A stretch of DNA of 64,000 nt, from NCBI RefSeq assembly GCF_001294205.1, contig NZ_LAQT01000029.1:31720-95719 (forward strand), given 5' to 3'. The DNA comes from Amantichitinum ursilacus. GTDB taxonomy: Bacteria; Pseudomonadota; Gammaproteobacteria; Burkholderiales; Chitinibacteraceae. This document shows positions 54,826 through 63,621 of this stretch, piece by piece (the stretch's first letter is position 1; each line of letters begins with the position of its first letter). The notes beneath the pieces were generated by a model. That model saw only the letters and a list, made by a program, of their open reading frames with translations, ran no database searches and had not been told where the DNA came from. Both the position numbers and the translations under genes were made by a program.

Positions 54826-55860
54826 TCAGCGCGGCGCGCCCAGATCACTTTCGCGCTCGCGCAGCGTTAACGGCCACAGGGTCTGGCGCGGCGTTTTGCC
54901 ATACAGCCCGGCAAAATCCGGAATCTGCATCAGCAAGGCCTTGGCCAGATGCTGGCCCAGCGCATAGGCGTCGACGGTAAAACCGCTTAACCGTGGCGAC
55001 AGATATTCCGGCACATCGCTACTGAGCACGCCACCCGAAATCGCCAGATCACGCCCCGGCAGCCGGCCCAGCTCGTGCAATTTGCGATACGCGCCCACGG
55101 CCATGGCATCGCTCTGAAACATGATGGCGGTGGGCGGATTGGGCTGCGCCAGCAAGGCTTCGGTAATCAGATAGCCACCGCGCTCGCTCAACTCGTTAAT
55201 CTGCACATCCTCTTCACGCGGGACCAGGCCATGGCTTTGCATGGCCGCACGCCAGGCGTTGGTATACACATGCGCCTGCATCGCATCATTGCCCGGTACG
55301 CCGATGGCGATATGGCGATGGCCTTGCGCCACCAGCCGCGCCACGGCCGCAACGGCGGCGGCTTCAAAATCCAGATCCACCCAGGGCTGGTCAGCGCACG
55401 ATTCGCAGCGGCCCAAGGACACCAGCGGAAACCCGCGCGCCGCCACGTAATCCAGGCGTTCATCCTGGCGCCGCGTGCCCGCCAGAATTACGCCATCCAC
55501 ATGCCGCCGCTCCACAATGCGGCGCAAACGCGCAAATTCTTCTTCGTACGATTTGCTGCCGTACATGACCAGATCCATGCCATGCAAAGCCAGCACCGAT
55601 TGCAGGCCATCGGCCAGCGTCATAAACACGCCCAGCGTGTAGTTTTCTTCTTCACGCCGCGCCGGCAACATCAGGCCGATCACATCCAGCCGCCCTTTGC
55701 GCAAGCTGGCGGCGGCCTTGTTGGGGGCATAACCCTGTGCCAACGCGGCTTCGCGCACGCGTTCGCGGGTTTTGGCGCTGACTTCGTCGCTGTCGCTTAA
55801 CGCACGTGACACCGTGGAAACCGACAACTGCAAATCTTTGGCGAGCTTGCGTATGCCCAT
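54826..55860 (-). CDS. LacI-family transcriptional regulator of the xyloside locus
   Basis: A 344-residue repressor. The N-terminal helix-turn-helix is IRKLAKDLQLSVSTVSRALSDSDEVSAKTRERV with the hinge ASLRKGRLDVIGLM; the rest is the periplasmic-binding-protein-like effector domain. It is upstream of the transporter operon and its likely targets are the two identical CGGAAACGTTTCCG sites. The inducer is likely the imported disaccharide or xylose. ATG at 55860. No site of that type lies before its own gene, so autoregulation is not supported. Confidence 0.92.
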   Translation of the reverse strand: MGIRKLAKDLQLSVSTVSRALSDSDEVSAKTRERVREAALAQGYAPNKAAASLRKGRLDVIGLMLPARREEENYTLGVFMTLADGLQSVLALHGMDLVMYGSKSYEEEFARLRRIVERRHVDGVILAGTRRQDERLDYVAARGFPLVSLGRCESCADQPWVDLDFEAAAVAAVARLVAQGHRHIAIGVPGNDAMQAHVYTNAWRAAMQSHGLVPREEDVQINELSERGGYLITEALLAQPNPPTAIMFQSDAMAVGAYRKLHELGRLPGRDLAISGGVLSSDVPEYLSPRLSGFTVDAYALGQHLAKALLMQIPDFAGLYGKTPRQTLWPLTLRERESDLGAPR

Positions 55861-55971
55861 GGGTGGCTATTTGTATCTGGCAAAAAAGATGACGCGAGCG
55901 TAGCGGGTTGCCCACAGCTGGACAAGCTACGACTCGCGTCTTTGTTTTGCCGGCAATGCGGCGCGTGGCGT

Positions 55972-56985
55972 TTAGAAGCCTTCCAGCACGATTTTGCCGC
56001 GCGCTTTATGCGATTCCAGCAGGGCGTGCGCCTTCTTCAGATTGGCTGCATTGATGGTGCCAAAGTGGTCGGCCAGCGTGGTGCGCACGGTGCCGGCATC
56101 CACCAGATCGGCCACCGCATTCAGCAACTGATGCTGTTTGATCTGGTCCGGCGTGTTGAACATCGACCGCGTGTACATGAATTCCCAATGCAAAGACACG
56201 CTCTTGCGCTTGAGCTTGCGCCAGTCAAACAGCTGCGGGTCGTCAATCAAGGCCAGCTTGCCTTGCGGGGCGATGGCTTCGACGATCTGCTCAAAATGAT
56301 CATCGGTGTGGGTCAGGCTGGCGATGTAATCCACTTGCGCAATGCCGATGCGCTTCAGTTCGGCCGCCAGCGGTTGGGTATGGTCGATCACATGATGCGC
56401 GCCCAGTTGGCGCACCCAGTCTTGGGTTTCCGGGCGCGAGGCCGTGCCGATGACAGTCAGGCCAGTCAGTTGCCGCGCCAGTTGCGTCATGATCGAACCC
56501 ACGCCACCGGCCGCGCCGATAATCAACAGCGTTTTGCCGGCGGGCTGGTTGCTGTCGATCACTTGCAGGCGGTCAAACAGCAGTTCCCACGCGGTGATGC
56601 TGGTTAACGGCAAGGCGGCGGCCTGGGCAAAATCCAGCGATTTGGGCTTGTGGCCGACGATGCGCTCATCCACGATCTGCAGTTCGCTATTGCTGCCGGC
56701 ACGCGTCAACGCGCCCGCGTAGAACACTTCATCGCCCGGCTTGAACAGGGTAACGGCCGCGCCCACCGCTTGCACCACGCCGGCGGCATCCCAGCCGATG
56801 ACTTTGGCCTGGCCCGCATCAGGCGCCACATTGGCACGGATTTTGGTGTCGACCGGGTTTACCGAGACGGCTTTCACCTCAACCAGCACATCGTGCTCGC
56901 CCGGGGTGGGGTCGGGCAGGGTGATGTCTTGCAGCGATTCGGCCTGGTCCAGCGGCAGGTTTTTGTAATACGCGACGGCTTTCAT
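55972..56985 (-). CDS. Zinc-type alcohol dehydrogenase-like/quinone oxidoreductase
   Basis: A 337-residue MDR-superfamily protein. The cofactor motif LLIIGAAGGVGS (near 155) and SVNPVDTKIRANVAP fit the ZADH/quinone oxidoreductase branch, which lacks the catalytic zinc cysteines and reduces quinones or enals with NADPH. No structural zinc loop is seen, as in that branch. It is between the LacI locus and an acyltransferase gene, with no obvious operon. Confidence 0.88.
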   Translation of the reverse strand: MKAVAYYKNLPLDQAESLQDITLPDPTPGEHDVLVEVKAVSVNPVDTKIRANVAPDAGQAKVIGWDAAGVVQAVGAAVTLFKPGDEVFYAGALTRAGSNSELQIVDERIVGHKPKSLDFAQAAALPLTSITAWELLFDRLQVIDSNQPAGKTLLIIGAAGGVGSIMTQLARQLTGLTVIGTASRPETQDWVRQLGAHHVIDHTQPLAAELKRIGIAQVDYIASLTHTDDHFEQIVEAIAPQGKLALIDDPQLFDWRKLKRKSVSLHWEFMYTRSMFNTPDQIKQHQLLNAVADLVDAGTVRTTLADHFGTINAANLKKAHALLESHKARGKIVLEGF

Positions 56986-57192
56986 AGGAGTACTCCGGTT
57001 AGTCGGGATTTGAGGTTGCTATTAGCTTAGGCCAGATCATCCGCCCATCCATTGCGCAGAAAAAGCCGCTAAGCGCTAACTCACTTTCAAATATTTATTG
57101 AAGATCGCCGCGCCGCCCGGCCTGTGCGGGGCCACGCCGGGGCCGATGCGCTGAGGTATCATCCGGCGTCGCCTGTTTACCTTGCCCCCTTT

Positions 57193-58359
57193 ATGTCTTT
57201 GACTCTTCCGCCCGCGCCCGCCGGGGCGATCCGTTATGCCGAACTGGAAAGCCTGCGCGGCATTGCGGCGCTGTTGGTGGTGCTGTTTCATATTCCGGCG
57301 TGGAACAGCCAGTTGCATGAACTGGCCATCATCCGCAATGGCGCATTGATGGTGCAGTTGTTTTTTGTGCTGTCCGGTTTTGTGATTTACACGGCGTATG
57401 GGCAAAAACTTAACGATTTAAACGCCGTTTTAAAGTTTCAGTTTCTGCGACTGGGGCGTTTATATCCGGTGCATCTGTTTATGCTCGGCGCGTTTACGCT
57501 GATGGAATTCGCCAAATATCCGCTGGCGCAGCTGGGATATAACCTGGGCGATCCCTTTGCCTTTAATACCTGGCATGCGTTTTTTCAGCAGTTATTGCTG
57601 TGGCAATGCATCGGCCCCGATAACAGCGGCTTTACCTTTAATGGCCCGGCCTGGTCGATCAGCGTCGAGTTTTATACCTATCTGATTTTTGCGCTGGTGG
57701 TGTGGCTGGCCCCGCGCGGCAAGCTATGGCTAAGCGCTGTACTGGCCGTGGGCGCAATGGCGGCGATGGTATTTGGCTGGCTGCATGGTTATATCAATCT
57801 GATCTGGTGTATTGCCGGTTTCTTTCTGGGCTGCCTGGTGTCGGCGCTGGTGCAGGCGCGCCGCTTTACGCTACCGGCCATCACCCCGTGGCTGGCCTTT
57901 GCCGCGCTTTTGGCGTTTTTGCAGTTCAACCATCAGGTGCGCAACGATGTGGCGATCTTTCCGCTGTCGGCGTTGTTAATCCTCGGCATTGTCTGTGGCC
58001 AGCCGGGCGCATTTCAGCGCATTTTGCGTTGGCGCCCGCTGCAATGGCTCGGTGAATTGTCATATGCCATCTATATGATTCACGCCTTTATCCTCGATTT
58101 TTTTCTCCGCGGCCTGTTCTTTGGCCTCAATGATCGCGTTAGCGACGTGGACAATTTGCCCCATCTGGATATGGCCGAGGCATTGCTGGTCTACGCTGCA
58201 TTTATCGGGATCACGTTATTGGCGGCGCAAGGCTTGCATCGCTATATCGAAAACCCGTGGCGCGAACGCAGTCGCCGTTTTGCCCAGGGCCGCGCGCTGG
58301 GGCTGACGTGGCTGGCGCTGTTGGCGCTATTTGGCATCGTGCAGTTTCTGAACCGATAA
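57193..58359 (+). CDS. Membrane acyltransferase, acyltransferase-3 family
   Basis: A 388-residue integral membrane enzyme with about ten helices. It opens IRYAELESLRGIAALLVVLFHIPAW, carrying the RGIAA-x8-H hallmark of acyltransferase-3 (OatA/WecH/NodX) proteins, and NGALMVQLFFVLSGFVIYTAY follows. They acetylate sugars of polysaccharides. There is no C-terminal SGNH domain, so transfer may need another protein. The ATG at 57193 is the family-like start. Confidence 0.9.
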   Translation: MSLTLPPAPAGAIRYAELESLRGIAALLVVLFHIPAWNSQLHELAIIRNGALMVQLFFVLSGFVIYTAYGQKLNDLNAVLKFQFLRLGRLYPVHLFMLGAFTLMEFAKYPLAQLGYNLGDPFAFNTWHAFFQQLLLWQCIGPDNSGFTFNGPAWSISVEFYTYLIFALVVWLAPRGKLWLSAVLAVGAMAAMVFGWLHGYINLIWCIAGFFLGCLVSALVQARRFTLPAITPWLAFAALLAFLQFNHQVRNDVAIFPLSALLILGIVCGQPGAFQRILRWRPLQWLGELSYAIYMIHAFILDFFLRGLFFGLNDRVSDVDNLPHLDMAEALLVYAAFIGITLLAAQGLHRYIENPWRERSRRFAQGRALGLTWLALLALFGIVQFLNR

Positions 58360-58454
58360 GAAACACCCAGGAGTGGCCGGTTTGGAGGCGCTGCGCGCCG
58401 CGTAGTACATTGACATTCCGGGCATACACCCCGTTTTTTGTGGCAGGACATGGC

Positions 58455-59750
58455 ATGGCGCGTCAATCCAGCGCATTGATTTATCTGTTTGGCGCCGATC
58501 GGGCTGCATTAGCGCTCACGGGGCAACAACTGGCGGTGTTCGGCTTTGAAGTACAAAGCTTTGACCGCGTTGCCGAACTGCTGGCCGCCATGCACAGCGC
58601 ATCCCCGTTTGCGGTGCTGGTCGATACCGTCGGCGCGGACGTGATCGCGCAACTGGAAACCCAGATTCCGCTGATCAAACGGCTGGCGCATGGCCCGATT
58701 TTTATGGCGATTTCAGGCGAGCCGGTGTCGCGCCAGATTGCCCTGATGCGCCTGGGCGTCACCGATTTCGTCAATCGCCCGCTGGATATCCAGAAACTGG
58801 TGGCGCGGCTGGACCAGCAACTGGATCAGAGCGCGCCCGAGCCGTATCGCGTGCTGGTGGTGGATGATTCCGACGCCATGCTGAAATGGCTGGAGCTGAC
58901 GCTGGGCCGCGCCGGCATGCAGGTGCATAAAACGCACGATCCGCTGGACGTGCTGTTGCTGCTGGAACGCCACAAGCCCGAAATCGTGATTCTCGACGTG
59001 TATATGCCCGAGTACGAAGGCGACGAAATGGCGCGCATCATTCGCCAGCAGCCGCGCTTTGACGGCGTACCCATCGTGTTTTTGTCGACCGAGACCAATC
59101 GCCCGCGCCAGTTGATGGCGCGCTCGATGGGCGGTGATGATTTTCTGGTCAAGAACATGCCACCAGAAGAACTGGTGGCCGTGGTCAGCATGACGTGCGA
59201 GCGCTATCGCCGCCTGCGCCAGTGGATGACGCGCGACAGCCTGACGCTGCTGCTGAACCACACCACGCTGATCGAATCGCTGGAAACTGCCGTGCCGCGC
59301 GCCGTGCGCGAGCAGGATGTGCTGTCGTTTGTGATGATCGATATCGATCACTTCAAGAACATCAACGACCAGTACGGCCATATGGCGGGCGACCACGTCA
59401 TCCAGAGCCTGGCGCGCTTGCTGCGCCTGGGCTTGCCGCCCGGCGCGCTGGTGGGCCGTTATGGGGGCGAAGAGTTCGCCATCGTGCTGCCCGGCGTGGC
59501 GCCCTTGCATGCCGCGCATTTGATCGATGCGCTGCGCCAGCGCTTTGCCGCCTTCCCGCAAGGCGCAGAAAAAGTCGCCACCTTTTACGCCAGCTTTAGC
59601 GCGGGCGTGGCGCCGTTGCAGCCGGGGCAGAGCGCGCAACAACTGGTGGAAGCGGCTGACCTGGCCTTGTATGACGCCAAAGCGCGTGGGCGCAACCAGG
59701 TGTTGTTGTATTCGGCCACCGGGTCCCCGTCGGGCGCGCAGGGCAAATAA
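58455..59750 (+). CDS. Response regulator with two receivers and a GGDEF diguanylate cyclase domain
   Basis: A 431-residue protein. Residues 1-110 look like a receiver that has lost its acceptor (the site reads VLVDTVGAD). Residues ~130-250 form a normal receiver: VLVVDDSDAMLKW, the acceptor Asp in VILDVYMPEYEG and VFLSTE. A GGDEF domain ends it with DIDHFKNINDQYGH and RYGGEEFAIVLPG, so it should make cyclic-di-GMP; an RxxD inhibitory site is not obvious. The ATG at 58455 has AGGA six bases upstream. No kinase gene is adjacent. Confidence 0.9.
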   Translation: MARQSSALIYLFGADRAALALTGQQLAVFGFEVQSFDRVAELLAAMHSASPFAVLVDTVGADVIAQLETQIPLIKRLAHGPIFMAISGEPVSRQIALMRLGVTDFVNRPLDIQKLVARLDQQLDQSAPEPYRVLVVDDSDAMLKWLELTLGRAGMQVHKTHDPLDVLLLLERHKPEIVILDVYMPEYEGDEMARIIRQQPRFDGVPIVFLSTETNRPRQLMARSMGGDDFLVKNMPPEELVAVVSMTCERYRRLRQWMTRDSLTLLLNHTTLIESLETAVPRAVREQDVLSFVMIDIDHFKNINDQYGHMAGDHVIQSLARLLRLGLPPGALVGRYGGEEFAIVLPGVAPLHAAHLIDALRQRFAAFPQGAEKVATFYASFSAGVAPLQPGQSAQQLVEAADLALYDAKARGRNQVLLYSATGSPSGAQGK

Positions 59751-59875
59751 CGCTGCGACGGGGCTGGCCACACCATCCAGCTACCGCAAACACCCTACAG
59801 GCACGGCGTTCTTCCCAGGCATCGTCTACAGTGCGTAGCAGCGTTACGCACACTACGACATTCTGCTGAAGACCC

Positions 59876-60601
59876 ATGACAACCAAACATACGATCGCCG
59901 TCCTTGATGACGACGCTGAAGTCCGGGCCTGGTTAAGCCATCTGCTGCAAGACGCCGGCTTCGCGCCGCGCCCGGCCGCCGACAGCGCGCAATTGCGCCA
60001 GATTATTGCGCTGCACGACCCGGCGCTAATCATTCTGGATTTGCGCCTGCGCGGCGAAGACGGCCTGACCATTGCGCGCGAACTGCGCCAGCAATCCAGC
60101 GTGCCCATCATCATGATCAGCGGGCAGGGCGATGAAACCGATCGCGTGCTGGGGCTGGAACTGGCGGCCGATGATTTTCTGACCAAGCCGTTCTCCAGCC
60201 GCGAAATGCTGGCGCGCGTGCGGGCGCTGCTCCGCCGCAGCACCGAACTCTCCACCCCCAAAACCGCCAGCGACGGCCATGCGCCCCGGTTGCGCTTTGG
60301 CGACTGGGTGCTCGACCTGGGCCAACGCATGCTGGCCAGCGTTAGCGGCGAAGAATGCCTGCTGACGCGCGGTGAATTTGCGCTGCTGGCGGCCATGGCG
60401 CAACAGCCGCTGCGCGTGTGGTCGCGCGACCAGCTGCTGGAACACACGCGCGGCCTGGATATCGATGTGTACGATCGCACCATCGACGTGCTGATCCTGC
60501 GCTTGCGCCGCAAGATCGAAACCAACCCACGCCAGCCCGCGCTGATCCGCACCGAGCGCGGCGCGGGTTATCTGTTTGCTTCGCCGGTGGTGCGGCTGTA
60601 G
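59876..60601 (+). CDS. OmpR-family response regulator
   Basis: A 241-residue regulator. Receiver: acidic pocket DDD (residues 11-13), acceptor Asp in LIILDLRLRGEDG (near 55), and TKPF (near 105). C-terminal winged helix: LTRGEFALLAAMAQQPLRVWSRDQLLE...DRTIDVLILRLRRKIE. The next gene, four bases on, is a hybrid kinase, so they form one two-component system; its TorR-like look suggests an oxyanion or respiratory signal, which is a guess. Confidence 0.9.
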   Translation: MTTKHTIAVLDDDAEVRAWLSHLLQDAGFAPRPAADSAQLRQIIALHDPALIILDLRLRGEDGLTIARELRQQSSVPIIMISGQGDETDRVLGLELAADDFLTKPFSSREMLARVRALLRRSTELSTPKTASDGHAPRLRFGDWVLDLGQRMLASVSGEECLLTRGEFALLAAMAQQPLRVWSRDQLLEHTRGLDIDVYDRTIDVLILRLRRKIETNPRQPALIRTERGAGYLFASPVVRL

Positions 60602-60605
60602 CGCC

Positions 60606-63230
60606 ATGGCCCGCCCCCTTTTGCGCGGACCGCGGCGCGCAACCTTGCTGCAGCGGCTGGGCCAGCTGGGCGCCACCAGCATTCGCACACGGCTGATCAC
60701 CGCATTTTTGTTGTTGTTTGGCATTACCCTGGCGGTGGCGGTGGTCGGCATTGCGGGCATGCGCGCCAACCAGCGCGCGCTGGACGAATACGAAGCCAAT
60801 GTGGTGCCCGAAATCGCCCGCGTGCTGAAGCTGAGCGAGAAGGTCGCCCAGGTCGCCGCCGTCGCACCCAGCATGGCCGGCATCGATTCGCCCGAGCTGC
60901 TTCGGACCGATACCGAGGCGCTGCAAAACCTGTTGCGCGACATCCGCAATCTGCAGATCAGCCTGCCGCAAAAGGCCGAGGAACGCCTGGCCGCCTATGC
61001 CGAACTTGATGGCATCGACCACGACCTGACCAGCCTGATGGTGCAGGCGGGCGAGCAACGCCAGCTGCAAGCCATGCTGGCGCGCGAACGCGCTCGCGCC
61101 GATCTGGCCGGCGACGCCGTCTTGCGCCGCCACAACGACATCGCCCGCAACGCGCCCACCTTGCTGCAGTTATGGATCAGCACCGTGGCCGCCATCCAGG
61201 CCAGCGACGCCGCCACGCTGGGCCGCGCCGCCGCCGATAGCGAAGCGCTGTGGCAAACCGCCACCGCGCGTGGCGAAGATCTGCGCGAACCGGCGCTGGC
61301 CACCACGCTGCACAGTCTGGCCACCGGCCCCGATAACGTATTTGCCACGCGCCACGCCTGGCTGGTGGGCGAATTGCGCTCGATGTATCTGGTGCAATTG
61401 ATCCGCGCGCATGCCGATCAACTGGACGCGCGCTCGGCCGGCTATGTGGAAGAACTGCGCCAGGTCGCGGAAAAACGCCATGCCCAGGTACGCCGCGTGG
61501 TGGCGTCCAGCGTGTCGGGACTGTTGCTGCTGGCGGTGGCGGGTGTGGTGCTGGCGCTGGTGGGCGTGGCCTATGTGGCGCGCGTGCTGAGCAAACTGCA
61601 GAAGATGACCCGGGTGCTGGCCCGGCTGGCGCACGGGGACACCGCGCAACCGATCCCCGCCGCCGAACACCGCGACGAAGTAGGCGAACTGGCGCGCGCC
61701 TTCGATATCTTCCGCGCCAATCTGCTGGATAAACAAAAACTGCTGGCCGGGCTGGATAGCCAGCAACGGCTGCTGGAAACGGTATTTCGTTCGATGAACG
61801 ACGGCGTGTCCATCCACGATGGCGAGGGCCGGCTGGTGTGCTGGAATCCGATGTTCCAGGCGCAACTGGGCTTGCCCGACGGTCGCTTGCGCCAAGGCAT
61901 GAGCCTGATCGAATTGCGCAAATGCCTGGCCGGGCCGGCGCACTGGCGCTCGGTGTCGCGCGCCACCGCCGCGCGCACCGATGGCGGCCGCACCCGCATC
62001 GCCAGCGCCGCCGAACTGCATTTTAACGATCAGCGCATTCTGGAATTCCACTGCCAGGGCATGCCCGACGGCGGCTGGGTGGCGGTCTGCCGCGATCTGA
62101 CCGAACGCCGCGCGCTGGAAGCCGACCACGCGCAATCGCAAAAAATGGATGTGCTGGGCCAGCTCACCGGCGGCGTGGCGCATGATTTCAACAATTTTCT
62201 GATCACCATCCTCGGCAATCTGGAACTGCTGCAAACGCGGCTGGTGGACCAGCCCGAAGCCAACGCCATGGCCGAACTGGCGCAACGCGCCGCCCTGCGC
62301 GCATCCACCCTCACGCGCCGCTTGCTGGCGTTTGCGCGCCGCCAACCGTTGCAGGCCGAACGCGTGTCGATTCAGGACATGCTGGCCGAGATGCTTGATC
62401 TGGTCGAATACGCGGTCGGCCCGGAAATCAACGTGGTGCTGCCGCCCGAAGAGATGGATCTGTTTGTGCAAGTGGATCGCGGCCAACTGGAAAACGCCGT
62501 GCTGAACCTGGCGCTGAACAGCGCCGCCGCCATGCCCAACGGCGGCACGCTGTCGTTTACCGTGGCGCGCATCCCGCACCCGGCGCGCTTGCCCGGCGTG
62601 GACAATGCCGTGGTGCTGTCGGTGCGCGACACCGGCAGCGGCATCCCCGCCAACCTGCTGGACAAGGTGATGGAACCGTTCTTTACCACGCGCCCGCAAG
62701 GCGAGGGCAGCGGGCTGGGGCTGAGCAGCGTCTACGGTTTCGTCAAACAAAGCGGCGGCGACATGCAACTGCAAAGCACGGTCGGCGCAGGCACCAGCGT
62801 GGCGCTGTGGCTGCCGCAAGCCACCGACTGTGAAGACGCCCCCGCGCCCATGCCGCTGCTGCCTGCCGTGCGCATCAAACGCATGCTGGTGGTGGAAGAC
62901 GACGCCGAAGTCCGCGACACCACGCTGGCCATGCTCAGCACCTTTGGCGTGAACGCCCACGGCGTGGGCAGCGCCAACGAAGCGCAACGCTGGCTGGCCG
63001 AACAAGGCCCGGTGGAGCTGGTGCTATCCGACATCTCACTGGGCCGCGGCGGCAACGGCATCGCACTCGCCGCCGCCATCGCGCAACGCTGGCCCGCCAT
63101 CAAAGTGGCGCTGATGTCGGGCCTGCCGCTGGAATCCCACCGCAAACATCCGGCCTGGCAAGAAGGACAACCGTTTCTGGCCAAGCCGTTTATGGCGGGC
63201 GATCTGGGGGCGTTGTTGGGTGGGATGTGA
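60606..63230 (+). CDS. Hybrid sensor histidine kinase with PAS and receiver domains
   Basis: An 874-residue membrane kinase. First helix ~27-50, an alpha-helical periplasmic region to ~295 (TorS/4HB-like), second helix ~300-325, HAMP, a PAS domain (~395-500: VFRSMNDGVSIHDGEGRLVCWNP), then the kinase core with QLTGGVAHDFNNF (His near 525), N-box NAVLNLALNSAAAM and G-boxes DTGSGIP, GEGSGLGLSSV, and a C-terminal receiver with Asp in LVLSDISLGRGGNG. HDFNNF is typical of HisKA_4-like kinases. Likely partner is the OmpR-type regulator just upstream. ATG at 60606. Confidence 0.9.
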   Translation: MARPLLRGPRRATLLQRLGQLGATSIRTRLITAFLLLFGITLAVAVVGIAGMRANQRALDEYEANVVPEIARVLKLSEKVAQVAAVAPSMAGIDSPELLRTDTEALQNLLRDIRNLQISLPQKAEERLAAYAELDGIDHDLTSLMVQAGEQRQLQAMLARERARADLAGDAVLRRHNDIARNAPTLLQLWISTVAAIQASDAATLGRAAADSEALWQTATARGEDLREPALATTLHSLATGPDNVFATRHAWLVGELRSMYLVQLIRAHADQLDARSAGYVEELRQVAEKRHAQVRRVVASSVSGLLLLAVAGVVLALVGVAYVARVLSKLQKMTRVLARLAHGDTAQPIPAAEHRDEVGELARAFDIFRANLLDKQKLLAGLDSQQRLLETVFRSMNDGVSIHDGEGRLVCWNPMFQAQLGLPDGRLRQGMSLIELRKCLAGPAHWRSVSRATAARTDGGRTRIASAAELHFNDQRILEFHCQGMPDGGWVAVCRDLTERRALEADHAQSQKMDVLGQLTGGVAHDFNNFLITILGNLELLQTRLVDQPEANAMAELAQRAALRASTLTRRLLAFARRQPLQAERVSIQDMLAEMLDLVEYAVGPEINVVLPPEEMDLFVQVDRGQLENAVLNLALNSAAAMPNGGTLSFTVARIPHPARLPGVDNAVVLSVRDTGSGIPANLLDKVMEPFFTTRPQGEGSGLGLSSVYGFVKQSGGDMQLQSTVGAGTSVALWLPQATDCEDAPAPMPLLPAVRIKRMLVVEDDAEVRDTTLAMLSTFGVNAHGVGSANEAQRWLAEQGPVELVLSDISLGRGGNGIALAAAIAQRWPAIKVALMSGLPLESHRKHPAWQEGQPFLAKPFMAGDLGALLGGM

Positions 63231-63375
63231 TTGGGGGTCAGGGACGCTGCGGTTTGTGATTCGGGCTGATCTGGCAATTTGTTGATCGCACCGGGCGAGT
63301 GGGCTTTTACGAGCGCGTAGGCTGCGGTTTCGAGGAGCTGTGCTCCCACCCTCCCATTCACCGCAAAAAGCCCGC

Positions 63376-63621
63376 ATGCAGACCCTCTCTCTGACCAAAG
63401 CGCTCGCCAACCTGAACCGCATACTGGAAGACGTGTGCGCCCGACGCGAACCGGTGGCAATTACACGCGCGTCGGGACAGCACGTCGTGCTGATTTCGCT
63501 GGCGGAATTCGAGCGCATGCAGGAGACGTTGTATTTGCTGGGCTCGGCGAAGAATGCACAGCGGTTGATGGAGTCAGTCGCCCAGATCGAGAGCGACCGA
63601 ACTAGCCGATTGGGCCGCTAA
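63376..63621 (+). CDS. Orphan antitoxin, YefM/Phd type
   Basis: An 81-residue protein of the YefM/Phd family. LTKALANLNRILEDVCARREPVAITRASGQHVVLISLAEFERMQETLYLLGSAKN has the N-terminal DNA-binding fold and the core ITRASGQHVVLISLAEFERMQETLYLL that defines YefM. The ATG at 63376 has no good SD. No YoeB, Doc or other toxin frame follows: the next 40 bases lead into a REPIN-like end. A solitary antitoxin may be a relic or act against a toxin elsewhere. Confidence 0.8.
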   Translation: MQTLSLTKALANLNRILEDVCARREPVAITRASGQHVVLISLAEFERMQETLYLLGSAKNAQRLMESVAQIESDRTSRLGR

